A stretch of 64,000 nucleotides of DNA from Rhodococcus rhodnii (GTDB lineage: Bacteria; Actinomycetota; Actinomycetes; Mycobacteriales; Pseudonocardiaceae): NCBI GenBank assembly GCA_000720375.1, contig JOAA01000013.1:372001-436000 (forward strand). Reading direction: 5' to 3'. Positions 1 to 7,366 of this stretch are shown piece by piece. The translations under genes and the position numbers were made by a program. A model generated the notes under the pieces. That model did not search any database, was not told where the DNA came from, and saw only the letters and a program-made list of their open reading frames with translations. Positions within the stretch are counted from its first letter, which is position 1; each line of letters starts with the position of its first letter.

Positions 1-220
1 CAGGGTCGACCTGCTGCGCGGCGGCCTCGGCGAGGACGGCGAAGTAGAGGGCGCGTTTGCCGGGGAAGTTGGAGTAGACCGCGCCGCGGGTCAGCTCGGC
101 GCGGTTGGCGATCTCGTCGATCTTGGCGTCCCGGAAGCCGCGTTCGGCGAACTCGTCCCGTGCTGCGGCGAGCACTTTGGCGCGGGTTCGCTCCTGCGCC
201 TCAGCACGCGTCAACCTCAT
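1..220 (-). CDS. TetR/AcrR family regulator, N-terminal part (cut by window edge)
   Basis: Reverse-strand reading from the ATG at 220 gives an N-terminal TetR helix-turn-helix: an arm rich in Arg and Ala, a helix ending in DEFAERGF, then KIDEIANRAELTRGAVYSNF, which matches the family's recognition helix and YxxF turn. Only about 73 residues are present, so the ligand-binding domain lies outside the window and the ligand cannot be guessed. It starts 17 bases after the stop of the acetyltransferase gene on the same strand and is probably the last visible gene of a P-loop protein/acetyltransferase/regulator operon. The DNA-binding fold is clear; targets are unknown. Confidence 0.85.
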   Translation of the reverse strand, partial: MRLTRAEAQERTRAKVLAAARDEFAERGFRDAKIDEIANRAELTRGAVYSNFPGKRALYFAVLAEAAAQQVDP

Positions 221-237
221 CCGTCCACGATATCGAG

Positions 238-759
238 TCAGCGGGGTTCCGCTGGCGGGTCGTCGCCGGTGGCGAGCGAGCGCTGGACCCAGGCGACGTC
301 GTGCCAGGCGCCGAGTTTCCACCCGATCCGCTGGTAGGTGCCGACCGGCTCGAACCCCATTGCCTTGTGCAGGCCGACGCTCGCGTCGTTCGGCAGCGTC
401 ATCCCGGCGGCGACTGTCCGATAGCCGCGCTGCTCGAGCCGTTGCAGCAGCGCGGTGTACAGCGCGCGTCCGCCGCCGGTACGTCGGCGGCCCAGTTCGA
501 GGTACACGCTGACTTCGCAGGACCACCGGTAGGCCTCGCGCGCTTTGAACGGCCCGCCGTACGCGTAGCCGGTGATCCGGCTGTCGTCATCTTCCAGCAC
601 GAGCCACGCGTGGGTTTTGCTCGCCGCGGCGATCCGCACGGCCATCTCCGCGGGCGTCGGCGGGTCGCTTTCGAACGTGATCGCGGTGTCCAGGACGTAT
701 GGGGCGTAGATCGCGGCGCAGGCTTCGGCGTCCAGTTCGGTGGCGTCTCGGACGTTCAT
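238..759 (-). CDS. GNAT N-acetyltransferase, phosphinothricin-acetyltransferase-like
   Basis: A 173-residue protein with the layout of the phosphinothricin/methionine-sulfoximine acetyltransferase branch of GNAT enzymes. It opens with VRDATELDAEACAAIY, has a central strand VYLELGRRRTGGGRALYTAL that carries the acetyl-CoA pyrophosphate loop (R-x-x-G-x-G/A), and ends with the conserved GFEPVGTY and GWKLGAWHDVAW segments. Members acetylate small amines, often toxic amino-acid analogues, in the cytoplasm. The gene sits between a P-loop ATPase upstream and a TetR gene downstream on the same strand. The family is secure; the actual substrate is not visible from the sequence. Confidence 0.9.
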   Translation of the reverse strand: MNVRDATELDAEACAAIYAPYVLDTAITFESDPPTPAEMAVRIAAASKTHAWLVLEDDDSRITGYAYGGPFKAREAYRWSCEVSVYLELGRRRTGGGRALYTALLQRLEQRGYRTVAAGMTLPNDASVGLHKAMGFEPVGTYQRIGWKLGAWHDVAWVQRSLATGDDPPAEPR

Positions 760-794
760 GATTCACATCGTGCACCGTGGATGAAACACCCGTG

Positions 795-1310
795 TTACAG
801 CCACTTGGCACAGATGTCTTGAGCTATCTGCGTCACGGTCACCCCATCGGTGAGGATCCGGATCGTGTCCTGCGGCGCTTGAGCGTCCAGGCGGCGCGCC
901 ATCACCGCGCTGCGTTCGATGTGCCAGTCCAGCTCGGAACCGATCTCCCGTTCCGCCAGCCGTTGCCGCACGGTGTCCTCGCTGGCGGTGAGCAGCACGC
1001 ACATCACGCGCGTGTCGGGGTGGCCCATCGCGCGAACGATCATCGGCGCTTCCAGGATGCTGACGGTGTTGGTGTAGATCAGCCGCGTCTGCCCCACTGC
1101 GGCGTAGTTTGCCCAAACCGCCGCGATATTGCGTTCAGTGATCTGGGAGCGGTGCGGGTCGCCGGGCGGCGCCGGGTGAATCTGGTCCATGGTGTCGCCC
1201 TCGATGAAACAGTGCGCGACCTCGCGCGCCTTCAACTGGGCTGAGATCTCCCATCCCACGCTGGACTTCCCGACTCCCGCCGGCCCGCCGATCAGCAACA
1301 CGTCGTACAT
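795..1310 (-). CDS. P-loop NTPase / small-molecule kinase-like protein
   Basis: A protein of about 171 residues that begins with a strand and a Walker A loop, LIGGPAGVGKSS, close to residue 6, followed by a DTMDQIHP segment. Later VMCVLLTA and a basic RQRLAERE helix resemble the lid of AAA_33/gluconate-kinase-like proteins, which phosphorylate small molecules or confer resistance. I chose the ATG at 1310 because it puts the Walker A loop at the usual distance from the N terminus; an in-frame start at 1346 would add 12 residues without similarity. It is the first gene of an apparent operon with the acetyltransferase and TetR genes. The substrate is unknown. Confidence 0.75.
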   Translation of the reverse strand: MYDVLLIGGPAGVGKSSVGWEISAQLKAREVAHCFIEGDTMDQIHPAPPGDPHRSQITERNIAAVWANYAAVGQTRLIYTNTVSILEAPMIVRAMGHPDTRVMCVLLTASEDTVRQRLAEREIGSELDWHIERSAVMARRLDAQAPQDTIRILTDGVTVTQIAQDICAKWL

Positions 1311-1399
1311 CAGGCGAACTCTGGCAGCGGCCGAACCCGCGGGCATCTGATTTTCTTTTGCGGTCGGAAAGTGGCCTGAATTGCCGAGAGGCTAACCGC

Positions 1400-1813
1400 A
1401 TGACCACACAGGTGACGCCGTACTTCGGCTATCGCGACGGCCAGGCGGCCATCGACTTCCTGACCAAGGCCTTCGGCTTCGAGACGACCCTGCATTTCCC
1501 GGACGACCACGGCGGTGTCGGGCACGCCGAGCTTCGTCTGGGCGACGCGGTGATCATAGTGTTCAGCGACCGCGACGGGTACGAGCGGTCCCCGCGTAAG
1601 GGCGACACCTGCGGGCACGGCACGTATCTGGTCGTCGACAGCGAGGCGGCCGTCGACCGGATCCATCAGCAGGCCACAGCCGAAGGCGCGGTCACCATCT
1701 GGCAGCCAGGTCGCTCGGAGTGGAACTACCGGTGCCGCGTGCAGGACCCCGAGGGCTACGAGTGGACGTTCGGCATCCACCGGCCCGGCGAGCCACAGCA
1801 GGACTGGAGCTAA
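1400..1813 (+). CDS. VOC family (glyoxalase/bleomycin-resistance fold) protein
   Basis: A 137-residue single-domain vicinal-oxygen-chelate protein. The opening (TPYFGYRDGQAAIDFLTKAF) and the closing part (CRVQDPEGYEWTFGIHRPGE) match the PhnB/glyoxalase-like branch, where paired beta-alpha-beta-beta-beta units make a metal or ligand site. The ATG at 1400 gives the standard N terminus; an upstream in-frame start at 1358 would add an unlikely 14 residues. It is divergent from the P-loop gene, so the 90-base gap probably carries both promoters. Members include metalloenzymes and antibiotic-binding proteins. No ligand can be assigned here. Confidence 0.85.
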   Translation: MTTQVTPYFGYRDGQAAIDFLTKAFGFETTLHFPDDHGGVGHAELRLGDAVIIVFSDRDGYERSPRKGDTCGHGTYLVVDSEAAVDRIHQQATAEGAVTIWQPGRSEWNYRCRVQDPEGYEWTFGIHRPGEPQQDWS

Positions 1814-1852
1814 CCTTTCCTCTCGCGAAGTGATCCCAGACCGAGGAGACCA

Positions 1853-2686
1853 GTGCCCGAAGGCCTCATCGCCGACTGTTCCAGCTGCTTCGGGCTGTGC
1901 TGTGTGGCATTGCCGTTCGCGGCCTCGGCGGACTTCGCGATCACCAAACCCGGCGGGCAGCCCTGCCCCAACCTGCTGGCGGACTACCGGTGCGCAATCC
2001 ACAGCACGTTGCGTGAGCGGGGCTTTCCCGGCTGCACGGTGTTCGACTGCTTCGGCGCGGGCCAGAAGGTCTCGCAGGTGACCTTCGCGGGCAACGACTG
2101 GCGGCAGTCCCCCGGCAGCGCCAAGCGGATGTTCCAGGTCTTCCCGGTGATGCGGCAGCTGCACGAACTGCTGTGGTACTTGACCGAGGTGCTGGCGCTG
2201 GACGCCGCGCGTGCGGTGCACGACCAGGTCACGGCGTTGATCGAGGAGACCGAGAAGATCACGCACAGCTCCGCCGAGTCGATCGTCGAGCTGGACGTGC
2301 CCGCGCACCGCGAGAAGGTCAACACCGTGCTGCTGCGGGCCAGTGAGCTGGTCAGGGCGGGCACCGGGGGCAAGAACCGGCGCGGCGCCGACTTGATCGG
2401 CGCCAAACTGCGCAAGGCCGACCTGCGTGGCGCGAGCCTGCGGGGTGCGCTGCTGATCGGGGCCGATCTGCGCGGCGCGGACCTGCGGCTGGCGGACCTG
2501 ATCGGTGCGGACGTCCGGGACGCCGACCTCGCCGGTGCCGACCTGACCGGCAGCATCTTCCTGACGCAGTCGCAGGTCAACGCGGCCCGTGGCGATTCGT
2601 CGACCCAGCTGCCGCCCACGCTGACGCGCCCGGCACACTGGAAACGCGCGCCCAGCGGAAAACCCAGTGGACAACGCCGCCGATGA
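1853..2686 (+). CDS. Cys-cluster / pentapeptide-repeat protein
   Basis: A 277-residue protein. The first 65 residues are rich in Cys (CSSCFGLCC near the start, then CPNL, YRCAIH and GCTVFDCFGAG), a spacing that recalls metal-chelating YkgJ-type clusters. Residues of about 180-240 form a right-handed quadrilateral helix of pentapeptide repeats (ADLRGA, ADLRLA, ADLIGA and similar), and the tail is basic. Pentapeptide proteins can mimic DNA and bind gyrase, but many have no known role. The GTG start follows a good gaggag ribosome site. I believe the same two-part layout occurs in other actinobacteria, so it is probably an ancient fusion rather than a local one. Function unknown. Confidence 0.85.
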   Translation: MPEGLIADCSSCFGLCCVALPFAASADFAITKPGGQPCPNLLADYRCAIHSTLRERGFPGCTVFDCFGAGQKVSQVTFAGNDWRQSPGSAKRMFQVFPVMRQLHELLWYLTEVLALDAARAVHDQVTALIEETEKITHSSAESIVELDVPAHREKVNTVLLRASELVRAGTGGKNRRGADLIGAKLRKADLRGASLRGALLIGADLRGADLRLADLIGADVRDADLAGADLTGSIFLTQSQVNAARGDSSTQLPPTLTRPAHWKRAPSGKPSGQRRR

Positions 2687-2757
2687 TCGTGTTGACCCTG
2701 CGTGCAGAATGGTCTGGACAACACACCATCCCTGCACCCTGCACGCAAGGACTCCTG

Positions 2758-3267
2758 GTGATCACACGATTCGCGGCGGCCATGGCCGCCCTTCTGCTGG
2801 CGGCTGGTTGTAGCGGCGACTCGTCCTCCGCCCCGCCTCCCGCGCCCGAGGCACCCCCGCCCACTCAGGTCGAGGTGGCGACGGATCCGTGCACTCTGCT
2901 GACCAACTCCGACGCCAGTGCGCACGTCGGAGCCCAGGTCAACGGCACACCGGACGACCTGCCCAACGTCGGGCGCGGCTGCCGGTGGGAGGCGCCGGGC
3001 GGCGCGGCGTATCTCAGCGTCATCCTCAACACGCCCGCGTTCCCGGACGTCACGACCAGCTCACAGCGGACCGTGGACGTCGCCGGCAAGAAGGCCGCGG
3101 TGCTGGCCGACGACGGCACCTACTGCCTGGTGTACGTCAACGGCGGCACACCCTGGCTGCAGTTCAGCAGCCAGAGCGCGGACACCGGGCGTGAGGTGGC
3201 GAAGACCTTCGAGTGCGAGCGGTCGATGCAGCTGGTGTCGAAGGTGATCACCAACCTCAAGTGGTAG
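2758..3267 (+). CDS. DUF3558-type secreted lipoprotein
   Basis: About 169 residues. The N terminus has a short basic stretch, a hydrophobic segment and a lipobox ending LLLAAGC, so the protein should be lipid-anchored outside the membrane. A Pro-rich linker (APPPAPEAPPPT) precedes a globular domain that starts DPCTLLTNSDA and contains GRGCRWE, the pattern of DUF3558 lipoproteins. I chose the GTG at 2758 because it places the signal peptide correctly; an in-frame ATG at 2683 overlaps the previous stop but adds a non-signal leader. Its 3' end overlaps the convergent GyrI-like gene by 11 bases. Role unknown. Confidence 0.85.
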   Translation: MITRFAAAMAALLLAAGCSGDSSSAPPPAPEAPPPTQVEVATDPCTLLTNSDASAHVGAQVNGTPDDLPNVGRGCRWEAPGGAAYLSVILNTPAFPDVTTSSQRTVDVAGKKAAVLADDGTYCLVYVNGGTPWLQFSSQSADTGREVAKTFECERSMQLVSKVITNLKW

Positions 3268-3763
3268 GCCGGGCGGCCGGTTGATCGGCCAGCCGGAAGG
3301 CCAGTTCGGTCTCCCACTTGCTCAGGTCGGGTTCGACGGTGGGGTCGGTTTTCAGGATCTCCAGTCGGCAGCCCCACCGCTGACCGGTGTTGTCCCAGGT
3401 CAGGCCCTGATCGGCGGCCCATTCCAGCAGCTGGCCGGTGACGTCGATCAGCTCGTCGGGATGACCGATGTGGGTGACGCTGACGTACTGCCCGGCGGGC
3501 AGCACGCCGTTGAACTGCTCGCCCTGCTCGGCCACGGCGGCGTTGACCGGCACACCGGCCTCGACTACCAGCTCGTTGTCCATGTCGATGGAGATGTAGC
3601 GGAAGAACGGCGCCCCGGCCAGCTCCACGCCGCGCTGCATCAGCGAGCCGATCAGCTCCGGCATCCGGTCGGCGATCTTGCCGAACGTCTCCATGGTCAC
3701 GGTCCCGCGCACGCCCACGTAGGGCTGCTCGGCCCGCTCGACAATCTCAGGTTTGATGGTCAC
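3257..3763 (-). CDS. GyrI-like / AraC effector-binding domain protein
   Basis: A 168-residue stand-alone effector-binding domain. It begins with the typical IVERAEQPYVGVRGTVTM strand, has a central ISIDMDNELVVEAGVPV, and a GQYVSVTHIGHPDELIDVTG stretch matching GyrI-like small-molecule binding domains. Such proteins bind hydrophobic amphipathic compounds and act as drug sensors or sequestering proteins. It starts 30 bases after the stop of the sigma-factor gene on the same strand, so the two are probably co-transcribed. That invites the idea of a ligand-sensing partner for the sigma factor, which is inference. The GTG start has an AGGAG box unusually close. Confidence 0.85.
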   Translation of the reverse strand: MTIKPEIVERAEQPYVGVRGTVTMETFGKIADRMPELIGSLMQRGVELAGAPFFRYISIDMDNELVVEAGVPVNAAVAEQGEQFNGVLPAGQYVSVTHIGHPDELIDVTGQLLEWAADQGLTWDNTGQRWGCRLEILKTDPTVEPDLSKWETELAFRLADQPAARPTT

Positions 3764-3793
3764 ATCTCCTAGGACGAGACGGCTGGGCGAAAC

Positions 3794-5077
3794 TCATCGC
3801 TCGGGCGCTTCGCCCCGGGCACAGGCCGCCGCACGCTCCTGCAACAGGGCTCGTTCCCGCTCGTTGCCGGTCAGCGACGCGGCCCGGTCGAACTCGGCCT
3901 GCGCCTCCTCGTAGCGGCCCAGTTTGGCCAGCAGGTCGCCGCGCACGCTCGGCAGCAGGTGGTAGTTCTTCAGGCTGGGTTCGTCGACGATCATGTCGAC
4001 CAGCTGCAGGCCGATGTCCGGGCCGAACGCCATGGACAGCGCGACCGCCCGGTTGAGCTCCACGATCGGTGAGCCCATCAGGTCGGACAATGTCGCGTAC
4101 AGCGCGGCGATCTGCGCCCAGTCGGTGTCCTCGGCCACCCGGGCGCGCGCGTGGCAGGCGGCGATCGCGGCTTGCACGGTGTACGGGCCGGGTTTGCCGT
4201 CGCTGAGTTCCATGGCCTTGTCCAGCGCGGCCAGGCCACGGCGGATCAGCATCTGGTCCCACTTGGAGCGGTTCTGCTCCAGCAGCAGGATCGGCTCGCC
4301 GTGCGCGTCGGTGCGGGCTTTCGACCGGGAGGCCTGAATTTCGAGCAGCGCGACCAGGCCGTGCACCTCGGCGTCGCGTGGCGTCAGTCCGGCCAGTACG
4401 CGGCCGAGTCGCAACGCTTCCTCGCACAGGGTGGGGCGTAGCCAGTCGTCGCCCGCGGTGGCGGCGTAGCCCTCGTTGAAGATCAGGTAGATGACCTCCA
4501 GCACGGACGCCAGCCGCTCGGCGCGTTCGCCCGCTGGTGGGATCTCGAACGGGATCTTCTTGTCCGCGAGGGTCTTCTTCGCGCGCACGATGCGTTGCTG
4601 GATGGTCGTTTCGCCGACCAGGAACGCGCGGGCGATCTCCTTGGTGGTCAGCCCGCCGAGCATCCGTAGCGTCAAGGCGACCTGGGCCTCGGTGGACAGC
4701 ACCGGGTGGCACGCGGTGAACACCAGCCGCAGCACGTCGTCGCCGATGTCGTCGTCCAGCGCGGCGTCGATGTCCGGTTCCGGGTTGACCCCGCCGGTCT
4801 CGATCTCGTGCCCGAGTTCCTGGACCTTGCGGGCCAGTACCTGCTCACGCCGGACGTGGTCGATCGCGCGGTGCTTGGCCGTGGCCATCAGCCAGGCGCC
4901 CGGGTTTTTCGGCACGCCCTGCTCCGGCCACTGCTCCAACGCGGCGACCAGCGCGTCCTGGGCGAGTTCTTCCGCGCGGCCCACGTCCCGGACGATCCGC
5001 GCGAGGCCGGCGATCACCCTGGCCGACTCGATCCGCCAGACCGCGTCAATCGCCCGATGTGTCTCGGTTACCGTCAC
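3794..5077 (-). CDS. ECF sigma factor with C-terminal repeat domain (ECF42/DUF6596-like)
   Basis: A 427-residue sigma factor, far longer than the roughly 200 residues of a minimal ECF protein. Residues of about 15-85 are sigma region 2 (LARIVRDVGRAEELAQDALV, then GAWLMATAKHRAIDHVRR) and about 110-170 region 4 (LTLRMLGGLTTKEIARAFLV). The rest is a helical DUF6596/TPR-like extension ending in a FDRAASLTGNERERALL repeat. This layout is that of ECF42, in which the extension is needed for activity and a DGPF/YCII-domain gene is usually adjacent. Here the adjacent gene is GyrI-like instead. A TAATGC box ends 6 bases before the GTG start, consistent with a leaderless transcript. Confidence 0.9.
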   Translation of the reverse strand: MTVTETHRAIDAVWRIESARVIAGLARIVRDVGRAEELAQDALVAALEQWPEQGVPKNPGAWLMATAKHRAIDHVRREQVLARKVQELGHEIETGGVNPEPDIDAALDDDIGDDVLRLVFTACHPVLSTEAQVALTLRMLGGLTTKEIARAFLVGETTIQQRIVRAKKTLADKKIPFEIPPAGERAERLASVLEVIYLIFNEGYAATAGDDWLRPTLCEEALRLGRVLAGLTPRDAEVHGLVALLEIQASRSKARTDAHGEPILLLEQNRSKWDQMLIRRGLAALDKAMELSDGKPGPYTVQAAIAACHARARVAEDTDWAQIAALYATLSDLMGSPIVELNRAVALSMAFGPDIGLQLVDMIVDEPSLKNYHLLPSVRGDLLAKLGRYEEAQAEFDRAASLTGNERERALLQERAAACARGEAPER

Positions 5078-5126
5078 GAGTCCGCATTATTGGGCATTCC
5101 TCGTGGTCAGTGCGTGAAATACCTGG

Positions 5127-5606
5127 CTATCCCTGGCGCAGGTCCGTGACTGGCAGGCCATGCTCGGCGCGCAGGCGCGCGGCTACGAGTGAGCGGTGAC
5201 ATGCCTCTGGGTCGCGCTCGACGCAGAGCAGCGCGGTCGTGCTCGGCAGTTCGTCCACGAGTGCGCCGAGGTCGAACGGGTCGAGGATCTCGCGGGTGTA
5301 GCGCTCGGCGTATTCAGGCGCCAGCGCGATGCGGTTGCGCTTGCCCACGCCCTGGCGGTCGTCCTCGCGGTACTGCAGCTGACGCAGTTCGGTCGTCGGA
5401 GCCAACTCCTTCACGTGCCGGTAGCCGATGTCCGCTGCGGCGAGCAAGGCTTGGAGCCGTGCTGAGTTGGCCCAGGAGTATTCGGGACCCCGGACGCCGC
5501 AGCGCTGGCGGAGGTCGAGCAGCAGGCTCACGCCCTCGTCGGTGAGCTTGTCGACGAAAGATTCGGCTGTGAAGCCGTAGACGCCGATTGTCGCGATCCG
5601 TCTCAT
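5127..5606 (-). CDS. DUF488 domain protein
   Basis: A 159-residue DUF488 protein. It starts with the characteristic IATIGVYGFTAESFVDKL strand-helix, continues through LLLDLRQRCGVRGPEYSW and ends with LLCVERDPEACHRSLVAARL, the family's conserved Cys-x-Glu...Cys-His-Arg segment near residue 130. The biochemical role of DUF488 proteins is unresolved; the Cys/His/Arg cluster suggests a catalytic or metal site. The ATG is preceded by a strong AGGAGG ribosome site. It lies downstream of a hairpin that separates it from the SnoaL-like gene, so it is probably transcribed on its own. Confidence 0.9.
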   Translation of the reverse strand: MRRIATIGVYGFTAESFVDKLTDEGVSLLLDLRQRCGVRGPEYSWANSARLQALLAAADIGYRHVKELAPTTELRQLQYREDDRQGVGKRNRIALAPEYAERYTREILDPFDLGALVDELPSTTALLCVERDPEACHRSLVAARLRAEHGLPVTDLRQG

Positions 5607-5628
5607 CGCCCCTCCTGAACATGCGCAC

Positions 5629-5656
5629 GGTGGTGGGCGCGGCCGCGCCCACCACC
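5629..5656. terminator. 28-bp perfect palindrome, probable terminator
   Basis: The 28 bases are a perfect inverted repeat with no spare loop bases (half-site GGTGGTGGGCGCGG). It lies 8 bases beyond the stop of the reverse-strand SnoaL-like gene and before the DUF488 start, with no U-run, as is common for actinobacterial terminators. Confidence 0.6.
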
Positions 5657-5664
5657 GCTTTCCC

Positions 5665-6018
5665 CTACGGCACGAGTACCGGCTGATCCACCACCCACAG
5701 CCACGATCCGTCGGCCTGGCGACGGGCGATCTCGACGGTCATCTCGCCGGTGGTCAGCGTGGACACCGTGAGTGCCAGGTCGCCGCTGACCAGCGCTGGA
5801 TGCTGCCTGCCCGGCTCGAGCACCGGCGCGGCGGCGACGAACTGCTCATACACCTTGCGGATCTCCGCATGGCCGGTCGCGAGGTTGCCCGGCGGAAAGG
5901 CCAGCACGGCGTTCGGCTCGTACAACGCCACCAGCCCGTCGACGTCGCCCGCGTTGCCGCGCTCGATGAAGTACTTGCCCAGGTCGTCGGGGTCAGTGGC
6001 CACTGTCTTGCTTGTCAT
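5665..6018 (-). CDS. SnoaL/NTF2-like protein
   Basis: A 117-residue cone-shaped NTF2/SnoaL-fold protein. It begins with a helix (LGKYFIERGNAGDVDGLVALY), then VLAFPPGNLATGHAEIRKVYEQFVA, followed by the curved-sheet strands up to WLWVVDQPVLVP. Members are small lyases, isomerases or ligand carriers, and catalytic residues vary too much for assignment here. It is divergent from a WYL regulator gene and a 19-base palindrome lies between the two starts, so it is the likely target of that regulator. A perfect palindrome follows its stop. Confidence 0.85.
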   Translation of the reverse strand: MTSKTVATDPDDLGKYFIERGNAGDVDGLVALYEPNAVLAFPPGNLATGHAEIRKVYEQFVAAAPVLEPGRQHPALVSGDLALTVSTLTTGEMTVEIARRQADGSWLWVVDQPVLVP

Positions 6019-6040
6019 GCCGATAAGCCTCGCAACTAAT

Positions 6041-6059
6041 CACGACATCCTGTGTCGTG
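6041..6059. promoter_or_regulatory. 19-bp palindrome between SnoaL-like and WYL genes
   Basis: CACGACA-TCCTG-TGTCGTG has perfect 7-base arms around a 5-base centre. It lies midway between the divergent starts at 6018 and 6080 and is a plausible operator for the WYL regulator. Binding is inferred from position and symmetry only. Confidence 0.6.
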
Positions 6060-6079
6060 TATTTCGGTAAAGTTTCCGT

Positions 6080-7054
6080 GTGCGCGCCGACCGGTTGGTA
6101 TCGCTGGTGCTGCTGCTACGCCAGCACGATCGGCTCTCGGCGCCCGAACTGGCCCGCGAGCTGGAGGTGTCCACCCGCACCGTGCTGCGTGACATCGAGG
6201 CGCTGTCCGCGGCCGGTGTCCCGGTCTACGCCGAACGCGGCCGGCACGGCGGTTTCGCGTTGCTGCCGGGTTTTCAGACCGAGCTCACCGGGCTGAACCA
6301 CGACGAAGCACTCGCCCTGCTGGTCGCTGGATCGCGGCGAGGCGCGCAGACGTTCGGCCTCGGCGCGGCGCTGGCTTCGGCCATGCGCAAGGTGGTCGAC
6401 GCGCTGCCCGAAAGCTATCGGGCCACCGCGGCCGGTGCGGCCCAACGGTTGCTCATCGAACCGGAGACCGACCTGCTCTCGCGTCGGCTGGTCGCTGAGG
6501 AGGTGCCCGACGCCGTCGTGGCCGAGGTCCGGCGTGCGGTGTTCGCCGGGCACAAGCTGCGCATCCACTACGCGGCGGCGGACCAGTCCCCGAAGTGGCG
6601 CACGGTCGATCCGATCGGCCTGGTCACGGTCCGCGGCCAGGGCTACTTGCTGGCCACGAGGTCTGGCGCGGACCGTACCTATCGGCTGTCGCGGATCTTG
6701 GCCGCTGAGGAGCTCGCCGAACCCGCGCAGCGACCAGACCGGGTCGATCTGGACCGAGCCTGGCAGGACCGCAGCACGCGGTTTCGGACCGGCGGCGAGC
6801 AGGTCACCGTGTTGGCACGGGTGAACCCGGCGCGGCGCGCGGTGTTAGTAGGGACCGCTCTGACCGTCCGCGCCGAAGAAGCCGACGCGGACGGCTGGCT
6901 GCGGATGGAGGTGACCTTTCAGGACTCGAGACACGCCGAGTGGGCGTTGTGGCAGCTCGCCATGGACGCGGAAGCCCTGGCGCCGCAATGGTTGCGTGCC
7001 AGCATGCGTAACCGCGCCGCCGCGGTCGCCACCTGCTACGGCGTGTCGTCCTGA
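6080..7054 (+). CDS. YafY-type helix-turn-helix / WYL domain regulator
   Basis: A 324-residue regulator. Residues 1-60 are a DeoR-like winged helix (DRLVSLVLLLRQHDRLSAPE, then STRTVLRDIEALSAAGVPVY and a GGFALLPGF wing). Residues of about 150-225 are the WYL domain, in which HKLRIHYAAADQ and DPIGLVTVRGQGYLLA stand in for the ligand-binding core, followed by a C-terminal WCX domain with PARRAVLVG. WYL domains usually sense nucleotides or small ligands. The gene starts at the GTG at 6080 with no clear ribosome site and is probably leaderless. It is divergent from the SnoaL-like gene across a perfect palindrome, which suggests autoregulation. Confidence 0.9.
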   Translation: MRADRLVSLVLLLRQHDRLSAPELARELEVSTRTVLRDIEALSAAGVPVYAERGRHGGFALLPGFQTELTGLNHDEALALLVAGSRRGAQTFGLGAALASAMRKVVDALPESYRATAAGAAQRLLIEPETDLLSRRLVAEEVPDAVVAEVRRAVFAGHKLRIHYAAADQSPKWRTVDPIGLVTVRGQGYLLATRSGADRTYRLSRILAAEELAEPAQRPDRVDLDRAWQDRSTRFRTGGEQVTVLARVNPARRAVLVGTALTVRAEEADADGWLRMEVTFQDSRHAEWALWQLAMDAEALAPQWLRASMRNRAAAVATCYGVSS

Positions 7055-7356
7055 GCTGCGGCACCCTGATCTGGAACGGTGAGAACCAGATCTCCAGCCC
7101 GGCCTCGGCCGCGTATCTGGCGGCGCTGCGGGCCGCCGCCGGTGATGCGCACGGCGTCGCAGTGCAGCTCGTGGGCGATGACCGCCATGTCCGTCTCCGC
7201 GGTCATCAGGTCGGCGAAATGCGCGCGCAGCGCTTGCAGTGGTGTGTGGCCTGGCGGGCGGTTCTGCACGATGCCCGCCAGGTCGTCATCCCCCACGCCG
7301 TCCAGTGGTGAGCGCCTCTTTGCTGGGAAATAGCTGAACAGGGTGGCTTTGACCAC
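7036..7356 (-). pseudogene. TetR-family regulator remnant lacking the HTH start
   Basis: The reverse-strand reading begins at VVKATLFSYFPAKRRSPLDG, which matches the end of a TetR recognition helix and the following turn, then GVGDDDLAGIVQNRPPGHTP and LQALRAHFADLM, typical of the first ligand-domain helices. The first 30 or so residues, containing most of the helix-turn-helix, are missing, and the upstream sequence is the 3' end of the DUF899 gene. After about 65 residues similarity to the family is lost. It also overlaps the 3' end of the WYL gene by 19 bases. I read it as a truncated, decaying gene rather than a functional protein. Confidence 0.5.
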
Positions 7357-7366
7357 CGTCTGGTTT

